Positions 1-8,876 of a DNA stretch of 64,000 nt are shown piece by piece. Under the pieces are notes generated by a model. It was not told the origin of the DNA. It did not search any database and was given only the letters and a program-made list of their open reading frames with translations. Position numbers and translations under genes: made by a program. The DNA lies in NCBI GenBank assembly GCA_006969385.1, contig CP030884.1, forward strand, positions 5,411,374 to 5,475,373, in the 5' to 3' direction. Source of the stretch: Planctomycetaceae bacterium. GTDB taxonomy: Bacteria > Planctomycetota > Phycisphaerae > UBA1845 > UTPLA1. Positions within the stretch are counted from its first letter, which is position 1, and each line of letters opens with the position of its first letter.

Positions 1-3000
1 GAAGTCTGCAAAGAACTCGGCATTCACAGCAAGGAAGAAATCGAAGCCTACGGCGTGGAACCCTTTAACCGTAAGTGCCTTGAGAGCGTGTTTCGTTACA
101 CCCAGCAATGGGAAACGATGACCAAACGGTTGGGCTTTTGGGTCAACCTCGAAGAAGCGTATGTGACGTATCACCAAAGTTACGTCGAAAGCGTTTGGTG
201 GTCGCTCAAACAACTCTTCGACGCGGGGCTGTTGTATCAGGGGCACAAGATCGTTTGGTGGTGGGCGCAGGGTGGTACGGCGCTTTCCAGCGGTGAAGTC
301 GGGCAGGGTTACCGCGAAGTGGACGACCCGAGTGTGTTTGTGAAGTTTCCGTTGGTGCTGGATGAGGCGGCGAAGGAGCGGCTTGGGGCTTGGGGCGTGG
401 GGCTTGAAGGAGATTCGAGCATCGCCCTGCTTGTCTGGACGACCACACCGTGGACGCTGCCGAGCAACATGTATGCGGCCGTCAATAACGACTTTGATTA
501 CGCGATTGTTCATGACACGGAAACCGGCGAACGCCTGATCTTTGCCGATGCGCTGGTGCCGGCGATTGCGAAGAAATGTAAGAAGACCAACGCGTGGAAA
601 GTGGAGGCGAAGGTTAAAGGCAGCGACCTCGTCGGGATGCGCTATGTACCGCCGTTTCCGGATTGCTATTATGAAAAAGACATCGGTCAATATGTGAAGG
701 GTGCGAGCGGCACCGTTGGCGAACACCAAGCCAAGCTATCAAACGGCCACCAGCAAGCCGTCTTCTGGCGTGTCTCGGCAGCCGATTTCGTCACACTCGA
801 TTCGGGAACCGGCCTCGTACACGAAGCGCCGGCGTTTGGTGAGGTGGATTACGACCTCTTCATCGACAACCGTTCGAAGTATGAAGATCCCGAAGCCGCC
901 CCACTACTTTTCTGCGTCGGCCCCGACGGCAAATTCACCGACGAGGCACCCGACTTCTGTCGCGATCGTTGGGTGAAGGAAGCCGACAAAGACATCAGCC
1001 GTAATCTCAAGGAGCGCGGCCTGCTGTTGCATCAAGAACAATACCGTCACGATTATCCGTTTTGCTGGCGCGCCGACCAGGACCCGCTCATTCAATACCC
1101 GCGCGAAAGCTGGTTCATCCGCACGACGCAGTTCAAAGACGACATGCTGGGTAACAACCAGCACATCAATTGGCTGCCCGATCACATCAAGACTGGCCGC
1201 TTCGGCAAGTTTCTCGAATCCAACGTCGATTGGTCGCTCTCGCGCGAACGCTATTGGGGCACGCCGCTGCCGATCTGGCACTGCGACGCCTGCGGTCATC
1301 AGGAAGCGATCGATTCGTATGTGGCCCTTTGCGCCCAGACTGGCGTGGCCGGTCTCGAAGTCTGGGAGAACGCCAAGAAGGCCGACCCGGATATCAGCGA
1401 ACACCTAAAGGTGCATAAGCCATACATCGATGCCGTCACGTTTGATTGCCCGAAGTGCGCGGCCCAAGCCTCAAGCCCCAAGTCTCAAGCCTCTTCCATG
1501 CAGCGCGTGACCGAGGTGATCGATTGCTGGTACGACTCAGGTGCGATGCCCTTTGCCCAATGGGGTTGGCCGCATCAATCGCAGGAGATGTTTGGCGAGC
1601 AGTTCCCGGCGAATTTTATCTCCGAGGCGCTCGACCAAACGCGCGGTTGGTTCTATTCGCTGACAGCCATCAGTGTGATGTTGTTTGGTAAGAACGGCGT
1701 TGCGCGCGACATGTTGCCGGAACTGCTCAGCAGCAATCAATCGCACCCCTTTGAGACCTGCATCGTCCTCGGCCTTCTCATGGGAGAAGACGGTCTCAAG
1801 ATGTCCAAGTCGAAAAAAAACTATAAAGAGCCCGGTTACATCTTCGACAAAGAAGGTGCCGATGCGATGCGCTGGCTCTTCTTCAGCGGGCAAGCACCTT
1901 GGACGAGCATCCGCTTTCAGGAATCGGCCATCGCCGAGGGGCAGCGCGAGTTTCTCATTCGCCTGTTCAACTGTTACAGCTTCTTCGTGATCTACGCGAA
2001 CATCGACAAGTGGACGCCCGACATGCAAGTCGAAGACAGCGACTTGGCCCAGTTGGACCGCTGGATACTGAGCGAACTGGCATCGTGCAGCGTCAAAGTC
2101 TTCGACGCGATGGAAGCCTACGATAACTTCGCCGCCGCCCGCACGCTCAATGCCTTTGTCGATGCGCTCAGTAACTGGTACGTACGCCGCTGCCGCGATC
2201 GATTCTGGCGCAGTGAGATGGACGCCGATAAGCGCGCGGCCTATGCCACGTTGCACGAGTGTTTGCTCACGCTCTGCAAACTGATCGCGCCGTTCACGCC
2301 GTTTATCGCCGAGTCGATGTATCAAAATCTCGCCCGCAGCCACGATGACGCCGCGCTCGAAAGCGTGCATTTATGCAACTACCCGGTCACAGCAGCCACA
2401 CGCGCTGATGTCGTCGCGCGCATCGATGAAACCGTTAACAACGAAGTGGAGATCGTGCGGCAAGCCGTATCCTGCGGTCGCGCCGCCCGCAGCGCCGCCA
2501 AAATGCGCGTGCGTCAGCCGTTGGCGACGATCGAGTTGTTCCACCGCGAGGCCGAGGTGATCGAGCGCTACGCCGATACCATCACCGACGAACTCAATGT
2601 GAAGTCGATCCAGTACGTCGATAACGACAAGATCGATCAGTACGTACATTACGAAGTAAAGCCCGACTTCAAGTTGCTCGGTCCCAAGTACGGCAAGCTG
2701 GCGCCGAAAATTAAGAAATCGCTGGCGTCGCATCCAAACCCCGACGAAATCATCAAGCAGCTTGAAAAGGACGGCGTGTATCACATGAACGTCGAAGGCC
2801 ACGATGTTGAACTCACGGGCGACGAACTCAAGGTCGAGCTTCACGCGCGCGAAGGCTACGCCGCCGAGCGCATCCCCGGCTACGGCATCATCGTGCTCGA
2901 CACGCACATCACCGATGAGTTGCGCGACGAGGGCTGGGCTCGTGATTTGGTGAATCAGATTCAACAAGTCCGCAAGAAGCTGGACTTGAAATACGAGCAG

Positions 3001-3183
3001 CAGATCGACCTCGCCCTCGTTTCAGCCAGCGCCGAAATGGGCCGCGTGATGGATTCGTTCGGCGATTACATCGGCGGCGAAACGCTGGCCCGCGATCTGA
3101 AACGCGAGCCGCTGCCTGATGGCGAGCAGATCAGCGCGGATATCGATGGCCATGGCGTGCAGATTTTTGTGCGCGGCGCGTAA
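1..3183 (+). CDS. ileS: Isoleucyl-tRNA synthetase, 5'-truncated by the window edge
   Basis: Class I aminoacyl-tRNA synthetase charging tRNA-Ile in the cytoplasm. The frame is open from base 1, so the gene starts outside the window; by family comparison roughly 90 codons, including the HIGH motif, are missing. Visible are the editing domain (TTTPWTLPSN at about codons 150-160), the KMSKS loop at 1798-1812, and the anticodon-binding and C-terminal domains. Cys pairs HCDAC and CPKC could form a zinc site. The sequence after it (EVIDCWYDSGAMPFAQ) resembles the long eukaryote-like IleS type. Odd feature: right after CPKC, about ten codons are encoded by a 7-nt tandem repeat (1463-1493), giving a Ser/Ala/Gln-rich insert that the family normally lacks. 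Confidence 0.97.
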   Translation, partial: EVCKELGIHSKEEIEAYGVEPFNRKCLESVFRYTQQWETMTKRLGFWVNLEEAYVTYHQSYVESVWWSLKQLFDAGLLYQGHKIVWWWAQGGTALSSGEVGQGYREVDDPSVFVKFPLVLDEAAKERLGAWGVGLEGDSSIALLVWTTTPWTLPSNMYAAVNNDFDYAIVHDTETGERLIFADALVPAIAKKCKKTNAWKVEAKVKGSDLVGMRYVPPFPDCYYEKDIGQYVKGASGTVGEHQAKLSNGHQQAVFWRVSAADFVTLDSGTGLVHEAPAFGEVDYDLFIDNRSKYEDPEAAPLLFCVGPDGKFTDEAPDFCRDRWVKEADKDISRNLKERGLLLHQEQYRHDYPFCWRADQDPLIQYPRESWFIRTTQFKDDMLGNNQHINWLPDHIKTGRFGKFLESNVDWSLSRERYWGTPLPIWHCDACGHQEAIDSYVALCAQTGVAGLEVWENAKKADPDISEHLKVHKPYIDAVTFDCPKCAAQASSPKSQASSMQRVTEVIDCWYDSGAMPFAQWGWPHQSQEMFGEQFPANFISEALDQTRGWFYSLTAISVMLFGKNGVARDMLPELLSSNQSHPFETCIVLGLLMGEDGLKMSKSKKNYKEPGYIFDKEGADAMRWLFFSGQAPWTSIRFQESAIAEGQREFLIRLFNCYSFFVIYANIDKWTPDMQVEDSDLAQLDRWILSELASCSVKVFDAMEAYDNFAAARTLNAFVDALSNWYVRRCRDRFWRSEMDADKRAAYATLHECLLTLCKLIAPFTPFIAESMYQNLARSHDDAALESVHLCNYPVTAATRADVVARIDETVNNEVEIVRQAVSCGRAARSAAKMRVRQPLATIELFHREAEVIERYADTITDELNVKSIQYVDNDKIDQYVHYEVKPDFKLLGPKYGKLAPKIKKSLASHPNPDEIIKQLEKDGVYHMNVEGHDVELTGDELKVELHAREGYAAERIPGYGIIVLDTHITDELRDEGWARDLVNQIQQVRKKLDLKYEQQIDLALVSASAEMGRVMDSFGDYIGGETLARDLKREPLPDGEQISADIDGHGVQIFVRGA
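1463..1493 (+). repeat. Heptamer tandem repeat inside ileS
   Basis: Four and a half copies of a 7-nt unit (CCCAAGC, CTCAAGC, CCCAAGT, CTCAAGC, CTC) lie in the coding frame of ileS beside the CPKC zinc motif. They are translated as an AQASSPKSQASS-like stretch. The unit resembles the intergenic heptamer array at 24042-24072. Confidence 0.8.
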
Positions 3184-3193
3184 GCGGCAAATA

Positions 3194-3222
3194 TTGGCTC
3201 GCCGGCATAATTCTGCTAAATT
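3194..3222 (+). promoter_or_regulatory. Candidate sigma-70 promoter of the methyltransferase gene
   Basis: TTGGCT at 3194-3199 and TAAATT at 3217-3222 are separated by 17 nt and lie just after the ileS stop, about 38 nt upstream of the next ATG. Each box matches four of six consensus bases. This is a match by eye only. Confidence 0.4.
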
Positions 3223-3260
3223 GCCTTGAAATCCTTCCCTTTGAAACGGAGTTCTATCGC

Positions 3261-4124
3261 ATGCCCGCAGTGATGACGAAGCAGGAAAAGAAGCCCAAGA
3301 AAAAAGACAAGAAGCAGAAGAAGAAAAAGCCCGTGTACACCGCCAAGACGGCGGACCGGCACGTGCTGTATCAGCTCTCTGTGCAATCGCCCGAATCGGA
3401 AGTGGAATTCTGCACGCGCGTGTACAAGAAGAAGTACGACCGGAAGCCCACCTCGTTCCGCGAAGATTTCTGCGGCACCGCGCTCTTGGCGGCCGAATGG
3501 GTGAAGACGCGCAAGGACAACACCGCCGTCGGTGTCGATCTTGATAAGCCCACGCTCGACTGGGGCATCGAAAACAACGTCGGCCCGCTCGACGACGATC
3601 AAAAGAAGCGCATCGAACTGATCCACGACAACGTACTCAACATTACCAACCCCAAGGTCGATATCGTCGGCGCGTTTAACTTCAGCTACTTCCTGTTCAT
3701 GGATCGCAACGATCTGGTGAACTACTTCAAGGCCGTCAAAAAGAGCCTCAAGTCCGATGGCCTGTTTATTCTCGATGCCTACGGCGGCTGGGAAGCCCAG
3801 GAAAACATGGAAGAAGAAACCGAATACGATGGTTTCTCCTACATCTGGGATCAGGCCGATTACAATCCGATCGACGATACCGCCATTTGCCGGATTCACT
3901 TCACCTTCCCCGACGGCACCAAGATGAAGAACGCGTTCCAATATCGCTGGCGCCTGTGGACGCTGGCGAGCGTGCGCGACTGCCTGATGGATGCCGGCTT
4001 TAAAGATCTCGACGTCTATTGGGAAGGCACGGACAAAGACGGCGACGGCAACGGCATCTACAAGAAGACCAAAAAGGCCGAAAACTGCCCCGGTTGGAAC
4101 GCCTATCTCGTCGCGCATCAGTGA
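3261..4124 (+). CDS. Class I SAM-dependent methyltransferase
   Basis: A 287-residue protein with a very lysine-rich N-terminus (about residues 5-23) followed by a class I methyltransferase Rossmann fold. The SAM-binding region reads DFCGTALLAAEW, with the acidic end of strand 2 at GVDLDKPTLDWG and a later FNFSYFLFMDRNDLV segment. The substrate cannot be told from sequence. The ATG at 3261 is preceded by a GGAG Shine-Dalgarno about 9 nt upstream. It has its own candidate promoter and is probably monocistronic. The basic N-terminus suggests binding to nucleic acid or ribosome, but that is inference. Confidence 0.8.
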   Translation: MPAVMTKQEKKPKKKDKKQKKKKPVYTAKTADRHVLYQLSVQSPESEVEFCTRVYKKKYDRKPTSFREDFCGTALLAAEWVKTRKDNTAVGVDLDKPTLDWGIENNVGPLDDDQKKRIELIHDNVLNITNPKVDIVGAFNFSYFLFMDRNDLVNYFKAVKKSLKSDGLFILDAYGGWEAQENMEEETEYDGFSYIWDQADYNPIDDTAICRIHFTFPDGTKMKNAFQYRWRLWTLASVRDCLMDAGFKDLDVYWEGTDKDGDGNGIYKKTKKAENCPGWNAYLVAHQ

Positions 4125-4161
4125 GCGCTGTGGCAGGGGTTTGTAACCGGTGGTTGAATCA

Positions 4162-4185
4162 GAGCCGCGCCCGTTAGGAAGCGGT
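4162..4185 (+). repeat. Dispersed repeat, RFLTGAA family, copy 1
   Basis: A 24-nt copy of a dispersed sequence with core CCGCGCCCGTNAGGAAGCGG, preceded by AACCGGTGG. Six copies are seen in the window (4162, 4365, 7045, 7190, 52725, 52959). Read in reverse it encodes the peptide RFLTGAA, which recurs in spurious ORFs. It forms an inverted pair with 4365-4388. Confidence 0.8.
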
Positions 4186-4249
4186 CCGCGTGAGAAGGCG
4201 CGAGCCTCTTAACATCTCGTGTGACGTATCAATTCGTGGGGTGTTTCCT

Positions 4250-4323
4250 GTAGAGTGCATCCCTTGATGCACCAGTTGGTGGCTCGCGAATCTCGTGTTG
4301 GTGCGTCGAGGGACACACTTTAC
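4250..4323. repeat. REPIN-like inverted pair of GTAG hairpins
   Basis: The left unit (4250-4273) is GTAG followed by stem GTGCATC, loop CCTT and stem GATGCAC. A diverged inverted copy ends with TTTAC at 4323. The arrangement matches REP elements, defined by a GTAG tetranucleotide at the foot of a hairpin, in the paired REPIN/BIME form. It is nested between two inverted RFLTGAA repeats. Confidence 0.6.
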
Positions 4324-4364
4324 GACTGATCGCATATCAACCATCCCCCAAGCACCTGACGGTA

Positions 4365-4388
4365 ACCGCTTCCTCACGGGCGCGGCTC
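4365..4388 (-). repeat. Dispersed repeat, RFLTGAA family, copy 2
   Basis: An inverted copy of the sequence at 4162-4185, with one mismatch in the variable position. The two copies bracket the REPIN-like pair at 4250-4323. Confidence 0.8.
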
Positions 4389-4409
4389 AGATCAGTCGAA
4401 AACCCAACC

Positions 4410-4455
4410 GGACGCCCGCTCGCCGAAAGATCGCGAGTGGGCGTCCGTTTCTTTT
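4410..4455 (+). terminator. Strong rho-independent terminator-like hairpin
   Basis: A 14-bp stem (4410-4423 with 4433-4446, one G-T wobble) and 9-nt loop are followed by a T-rich tract TTTCTTTT. It lies about 290 nt after the methyltransferase stop and just before the next gene, so it would insulate the hydrolase operon from upstream transcription. Confidence 0.75.
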
Positions 4456-4489
4456 ACCAAGGGCAACCAATCTTCGGTAAAGTGCACCT

Positions 4490-5395
4490 ATGACCGACGA
4501 ACACGCACAACAATTGCAGAACCAAGACGCCACCCCCGCCAAGAAGAAACGCAGTCGTTTGTCCCGTGTCATTTTCCGCATTGCAGCCTTCTATGTTGTT
4601 TACTGCGTTATTGTGTTCTTCGCGCAGGACTATCTCATCTTCCCCAGCTACATCACGCCCGAACCCGCCGGCATCGAAAAGTACGACCGCACCACCACCG
4701 TGCTCACCCGCGATATCGATGACGGTCAGGTCGTCGCTTGGTTCATACCCGTGGCTTGGGCCAGCGCCGACAAACCCGCGCCGCTCGTCATGTACTTCCA
4801 CGGCAACGCCGAAATCATCGACACGCAAGACGACCGCATCGAAGGTCATCGCGCCAACGGCTGCTCGGTTTTGCTATGCGAATATCGCGACTACGGCCGC
4901 TCCGACGGCAGGGCAAGCGAAGCGGCGCTCGTGGAAGACGCCGTGTATTTCTTAGACAAAGTGTTGAAGCGACCCGACGTCGATGCCAGCCGCATCGTGA
5001 TTCACGGTCGGTCTATGGGAGGGGGTATCGCTGCCGGCGTTGCCAAGCAACGACCGCCGCGCGCGATGATATTGGGCTCAACGTTTACAAGCATGACGGA
5101 CTTGGCACCGCGCAAAGTGTTGGTACCGGGCTTCTTGGTGCGGCACCCGCTTGATGTGGCGAGTGTCGTCAAACAAGCTGACTATCCGATTCTCATTTTC
5201 CACGGTGCCGACGACGACATCGTTCCCGTCAGCTACGGTCGCAATCTACGCGACATTGCGCCGAATGGCGAATACCACGAACTCAATTGCAAGCACAATG
5301 ACTTCCCCGGGCCCGACGAATCAAAATACTGGGAAGCGATTCGCGCGTTCCTCGATAAGCACGACATCGTTAAGGATATCCGCAAGCGCAAATAG
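4490..5395 (+). CDS. Membrane-anchored alpha/beta hydrolase (Bem46/YfhR-like)
   Basis: A serine hydrolase of 301 residues. One N-terminal membrane segment (about residues 27-48) anchors it, so the catalytic domain is probably outside the cytoplasm. YFHGNAEIID supplies the oxyanion-hole HG motif, the nucleophile Ser lies in HGRSMGGG, the acid is in HGADDDIVP, and the catalytic His is in CKHND. These features fit the Bem46/YfhR-type family, whose physiological substrate is generally unknown. A close paralogue follows 24 nt downstream, and a more distant third copy lies at 7953-8876 on the other strand. The three genes probably arose by duplication. Confidence 0.85.
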   Translation: MTDEHAQQLQNQDATPAKKKRSRLSRVIFRIAAFYVVYCVIVFFAQDYLIFPSYITPEPAGIEKYDRTTTVLTRDIDDGQVVAWFIPVAWASADKPAPLVMYFHGNAEIIDTQDDRIEGHRANGCSVLLCEYRDYGRSDGRASEAALVEDAVYFLDKVLKRPDVDASRIVIHGRSMGGGIAAGVAKQRPPRAMILGSTFTSMTDLAPRKVLVPGFLVRHPLDVASVVKQADYPILIFHGADDDIVPVSYGRNLRDIAPNGEYHELNCKHNDFPGPDESKYWEAIRAFLDKHDIVKDIRKRK

Positions 5396-5419
5396 CCGAC
5401 GCCACACAGGGCATACAAG

Positions 5420-6325
5420 ATGGACTCGGGCACAACAACAGTTAACACACCTTCAGGCGACTTCTCGTACCCAAAACGCAAGCCGTCGTTGCTCAAACGG
5501 ATCGCGATTTATGCCGTCGCGATATACATCACCTATCTCGGCGCGCTATACGTCATGCAAGACAGCATGATCTTCCCGCTGAGCGCGTTACCCGAGCCAT
5601 TGAAATTTCCCACAATCAAAACAACGCAGAAATGGGAATACTCACGCACCGACGGCAGCAAGGGCGTCGCGTGGTTCTGTCCCATAGACAGTGCTTCTTC
5701 GGAAAACCCCGCGCCAACTGTGGTTTACTTCCACGGCAACGCCGAGATCATCGATCATCAACCGCCCATCGTGCGAGGCTATCACCGGCTCGGCTATTCG
5801 GTGCTACTGCCCGAATACCCCGGCTACGGTCAATCCGAAGGCAAGCCCGGCCAAAAGAGTATCGTCGCCGACGCACGATTTTTCGTTGAGAAACTACTCG
5901 ATGCGCCCGAAGTCGACGCCACGCGCATCTTCTATCACGGTCAATCCCTTGGTGGCGGCGTGGCGGCGCAGATGGTGGGCGTACATGAACCCGCCGGGCT
6001 GATTCTCGAATCGACGTTCACCAGCCTGGCATCCTTCGCCAATCAATACTTCGCACCTCAATGGTTATCGCGCCATCCATTCCGCACCGAAGATGTCATC
6101 GAGAAGCTCGCCGCACCGCTGTTGATTATTCACGGCAAGCGCGACGGGCTCATCACCGTCGATCACGCCCGTACGCTGCGCGATTTGGCGACGCGAACTC
6201 GCGAAGTCACGCTCATCGAATATGATTGCGGCCATAACGATTTGCCCGGTACCGACAACGAAGACGATTATTGGGGGCAGATCGAGGCGTTTCTTCACCG
6301 TGCCGCAAAACCCGCCCGCCCATGA
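5420..6325 (+). CDS. Membrane-anchored alpha/beta hydrolase, tandem paralogue
   Basis: 301 residues, the same length and layout as the gene before it: N-terminal membrane anchor, YFHGNAEIID, nucleophile motif YHGQSLGGG, acid in HGKRDGLITV and catalytic His in CGHNDLPG. Its stop codon overlaps the purN start by 4 nt (ATGA), so it is likely co-transcribed and translationally coupled with purN. The substrate is unknown. Keeping two complete catalytic triads argues against recent decay of either copy. Confidence 0.85.
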   Translation: MDSGTTTVNTPSGDFSYPKRKPSLLKRIAIYAVAIYITYLGALYVMQDSMIFPLSALPEPLKFPTIKTTQKWEYSRTDGSKGVAWFCPIDSASSENPAPTVVYFHGNAEIIDHQPPIVRGYHRLGYSVLLPEYPGYGQSEGKPGQKSIVADARFFVEKLLDAPEVDATRIFYHGQSLGGGVAAQMVGVHEPAGLILESTFTSLASFANQYFAPQWLSRHPFRTEDVIEKLAAPLLIIHGKRDGLITVDHARTLRDLATRTREVTLIEYDCGHNDLPGTDNEDDYWGQIEAFLHRAAKPARP

Positions 6326-7008
6326 GCCGCAAGCAAAAGTCCAACCGTCGCCTGCGTCTTGCCGTGCTCATCTCCGGCTCGGGCACCACCCTTCAGAATC
6401 TAATCGACCGCATGGCTGATGGTCGTCTTAAGAATATCGAGATTCCGATTGTGATCTCATCGCGCTCGAACGTGGAAGGCGTGCGCCGCGCCGAGGCGGC
6501 CGATTTGCCCGTCGATATCGTGCGGCGCATGGACTACGACTCGACGGAGTCGTTCAGCGATCATCTCACGCTCACGCTCGATGTGTATGCCGTGGACTTG
6601 GTCGTGCAAGCGGGCTGGCTGGTGCATTGGATTCTGCCCGAACGCTGGCAAGGCAAAGTGATAAACCTACACCCTTCGCTACTGCCCAAGTACGGCGGCA
6701 AAGGCTTCTACGGCCATCATGTGCACGAGGCCATTTTAACGGCGGGCGAAACCGAATCGGGCGCGACGGTTCACTGGGTCAACAACGAATACGACGCCGG
6801 TGAGATTATCGCTCAGCGGAAATGCGAAGTAATGCCCGATGATACGCCCGAAACGCTGGCCGCGCGCGTGCAAGAGCTGGAACGCGAACTTCTGCCCGAC
6901 GTAATTGAAAAGATTCGCCGCGGCGATTATCGACCACCGCGAAAACAGAAGAAAAAGAAGCACGATGTGACGGTCATTCAACCAAGTGAAAGGCGCGACG
7001 AGAGATAG
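6322..7008 (+). CDS. purN: Phosphoribosylglycinamide formyltransferase
   Basis: Transfers a formyl group from 10-formyltetrahydrofolate to GAR in step three of purine synthesis. The fold begins at RLAVLISGSGTTLQNLID. The catalytic Asn and His are in INLHPSLLP and the catalytic Asp in DAGEII, as in the family. The start is set at 6322, where ATGA overlaps the previous stop; an upstream in-frame start at 6271 would add a non-homologous leader. The lysine-rich C-terminus (RKQKKKK) is an extension beyond the usual end. It is not near other pur genes; the operon link with the two hydrolases is probably incidental. Confidence 0.93.
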   Translation: MSRKQKSNRRLRLAVLISGSGTTLQNLIDRMADGRLKNIEIPIVISSRSNVEGVRRAEAADLPVDIVRRMDYDSTESFSDHLTLTLDVYAVDLVVQAGWLVHWILPERWQGKVINLHPSLLPKYGGKGFYGHHVHEAILTAGETESGATVHWVNNEYDAGEIIAQRKCEVMPDDTPETLAARVQELERELLPDVIEKIRRGDYRPPRKQKKKKHDVTVIQPSERRDER

Positions 7009-7044
7009 GCTCCGTTTGAATAATCAGAGCCCTAGCGCAAAACA

Positions 7045-7068
7045 GAGCCGCGCCCGTAAGGAATCGGT
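7045..7068 (+). repeat. Dispersed repeat, RFLTGAA family, copy 3
   Basis: Same 24-nt family as 4162-4185 with one substitution (AATCGG for AAGCGG). A further copy in the same orientation lies 145 nt downstream. Confidence 0.75.
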
Positions 7069-7156
7069 CTACGTAGATCGTCGTGGGAACAACAAAATTC
7101 GTCGCAATCCTTGATACACAAGTGATTCCAGTAACATACCGTCGCCTTCGCAAACA

Positions 7157-7175
7157 CACCGGTTGCAAACCGGTG
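7157..7175. repeat. Short palindrome CACCGGTT/AACCGGTG
   Basis: An 8-bp perfect stem with a 3-nt loop, lying just before RFLTGAA repeat copy 4. Part of it (AACCGGTGG) also precedes copy 1 at about 4145, so it seems to belong to the same composite repeat. Confidence 0.6.
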
Positions 7176-7189
7176 GCGCAGCGCAAATG

Positions 7190-7214
7190 AAAGCCGCGCC
7201 TGTCAGGAATCGGT
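7190..7214 (+). repeat. Dispersed repeat, RFLTGAA family, copy 4
   Basis: A diverged member of the family (AAGCCGCGCCTGTCAGGAAT then CGGT) between purN and the LysE gene. The 304-nt gap 7009-7312 is essentially all repeat sequence, with no gene seen. Confidence 0.7.
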
Positions 7215-7312
7215 AAACGCAATTCAGTGCGGGGTTGCAACTACGCGAATCGAATGATCTTTTCAGAATAGACGCCATTGGTACCCCACGCGTTGCACCC
7301 TACCATGCCCAT

Positions 7313-7939
7313 ATGCCGCCGCTGGAAAATCTCATCGCATTCTTCGGAGCCGTGATCTTGCTCGCGCTCACGCCTGGGCCGGACAACATTTTTGTGCTTA
7401 CCCAAGCCGCCCTACACGGTCGCGCGGCGGGTTTGAGCGTCGTCTTCGGGCTCTGCACGGGATTGATCGGCCACACGCTGGCGGTGGCGTTGGGTTTGGC
7501 CGCACTGCTCAAAGCATACCCTGTGGCCTTTACCGTTCTGAAACTCATTGGGGCCGTCTATCTGATCTATCTCGCGAGCCAAGCGTGGCGCGCCGCCAAT
7601 CATGCCGCCAAGTTAGAGACCGATGAAGCCGCCCCGCGACTGTCCAACAGCCTGCTGTATCGCCGCGGCATCATCATGAACCTGAGCAACCCCAAGGTGA
7701 GCCTGTTCTTCCTTGCGTTCATGCCGCAGTTTGTGGCACCCGAACAGGGTGGTTTGTTTTTTCAGTTCGTCTCGTTGGGCGTCGTCTTTGCGATTGCAAC
7801 GATTCTGGTATTCGGCGGCATCGCCCTCACTGCGGGCACCATCGGTGGCTGGTTGCGCTCGGCCAAGTCGCAGGCAGCGATGAATCGCGTAACGGCGGTA
7901 GTTTTAATTGCGTTAGCGCTACTATTAATCTTCGATTGA
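7313..7939 (+). CDS. LysE/RhtB family amino acid exporter
   Basis: A polytopic inner-membrane protein of 208 residues, the usual length for the family, with about six hydrophobic segments. The signature LALTPGPDNIFVLTQ lies near the N-terminus and NLSNPKVSLFFLAFMP near the middle; both are typical of LysE/RhtB exporters of amino acids such as homoserine, threonine or lysine. Substrate specificity cannot be assigned. The start at 7313 places the first helix at the usual position; the frame is open further upstream, but that stretch is repeat-derived. Confidence 0.9.
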   Translation: MPPLENLIAFFGAVILLALTPGPDNIFVLTQAALHGRAAGLSVVFGLCTGLIGHTLAVALGLAALLKAYPVAFTVLKLIGAVYLIYLASQAWRAANHAAKLETDEAAPRLSNSLLYRRGIIMNLSNPKVSLFFLAFMPQFVAPEQGGLFFQFVSLGVVFAIATILVFGGIALTAGTIGGWLRSAKSQAAMNRVTAVVLIALALLLIFD

Positions 7940-7952
7940 TTCTCAGACGCCG

Positions 7953-8876
7953 TTAACGAATCGAGTCGAATGCAACTTCGTCCACATCACGTCGCGTTTG
8001 ATTTGAATAACAACTCTCGACAAACGCCAGCACCCGCGCCCGCGCCGTCGCTCCGTCTTCGTTCCAAATCGAGCAGTGTGCTTCACCCGGAATAATCCAA
8101 AGTTCCTTTGGTTCTTGGGCGGCGGTATATAACTCGTGGGCCATCTCGACCGGCACCACCTCATCGGCGTCGCCGTGGATGATAAGCTTTGGTGTGTTTT
8201 CGATATTCCTCATGGCCACTACCGGTTCAAACGCATCATCCAACAGCGCCGGATACCACCATCCCAAAATCGTCAACAGCACGCTGCGCCGAACGTGATG
8301 CGCCGCCACGCGCCGGTAACTCGAAAACGCGGCATCCATTATCAGGCCGCACACCGCATCCTCGTGTCGTTCGACCAACACCGTAGCAATAGCTCCGCCG
8401 ATGGACTGACCGAACACCACCACCGGCGCGCCGTTCACCTCCGGTCTATCTCGCAAATACGCCATCGCCGCTTCCGCATCTTCGATCGCGCCGGCACGGG
8501 ATACCCGCCCCCCGCTGCGACCAAAACCACGATAATCAAAGGTCAAAATGTGATAGCCCTTCAACGCCAGCCACGCGGAAAATGGCCACTGACCGGAAAC
8601 GTTGGCCGCGTTGCCGTGCAGGTGTAACACGGCACCACGAACATCTCCCACGGCGGGAATGAAATAACCGTGCAACTTCTGACCGTTGGCCGTCCTAAAG
8701 AACACATCATCGAATTCGATATTGGTGACGTCCGGGGTGGGACGCAATTCGCGATCGGGACTAAAGAACGGACGGTAGCAACAAAGATTCAGCAGCGACA
8801 CGATCGACAACATCCCTACGCAGATTCGCCTTCGATTAGCAGAGGCAGCACGCAAATCTCGGTGCGATGGCAGCAT
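7953..8876 (-). CDS. Alpha/beta hydrolase with N-terminal membrane anchor
   Basis: Third alpha/beta hydrolase of the region, about 307 residues. It has a basic N-terminus, a hydrophobic segment (IVSLLNLCC) that is an anchor or a poor lipobox, LHLHGNAANVSG, nucleophile motif FGQSIGGA, acid in HGDADEVVP and catalytic His in GEAHCSIW. It is convergent with the LysE gene, with 13 nt between the stops. ATG 8876 is preferred over the upstream TTG at 8909. Substrate unknown. Confidence 0.83.
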   Translation of the reverse strand: MLPSHRDLRAASANRRRICVGMLSIVSLLNLCCYRPFFSPDRELRPTPDVTNIEFDDVFFRTANGQKLHGYFIPAVGDVRGAVLHLHGNAANVSGQWPFSAWLALKGYHILTFDYRGFGRSGGRVSRAGAIEDAEAAMAYLRDRPEVNGAPVVVFGQSIGGAIATVLVERHEDAVCGLIMDAAFSSYRRVAAHHVRRSVLLTILGWWYPALLDDAFEPVVAMRNIENTPKLIIHGDADEVVPVEMAHELYTAAQEPKELWIIPGEAHCSIWNEDGATARARVLAFVESCYSNQTRRDVDEVAFDSIR

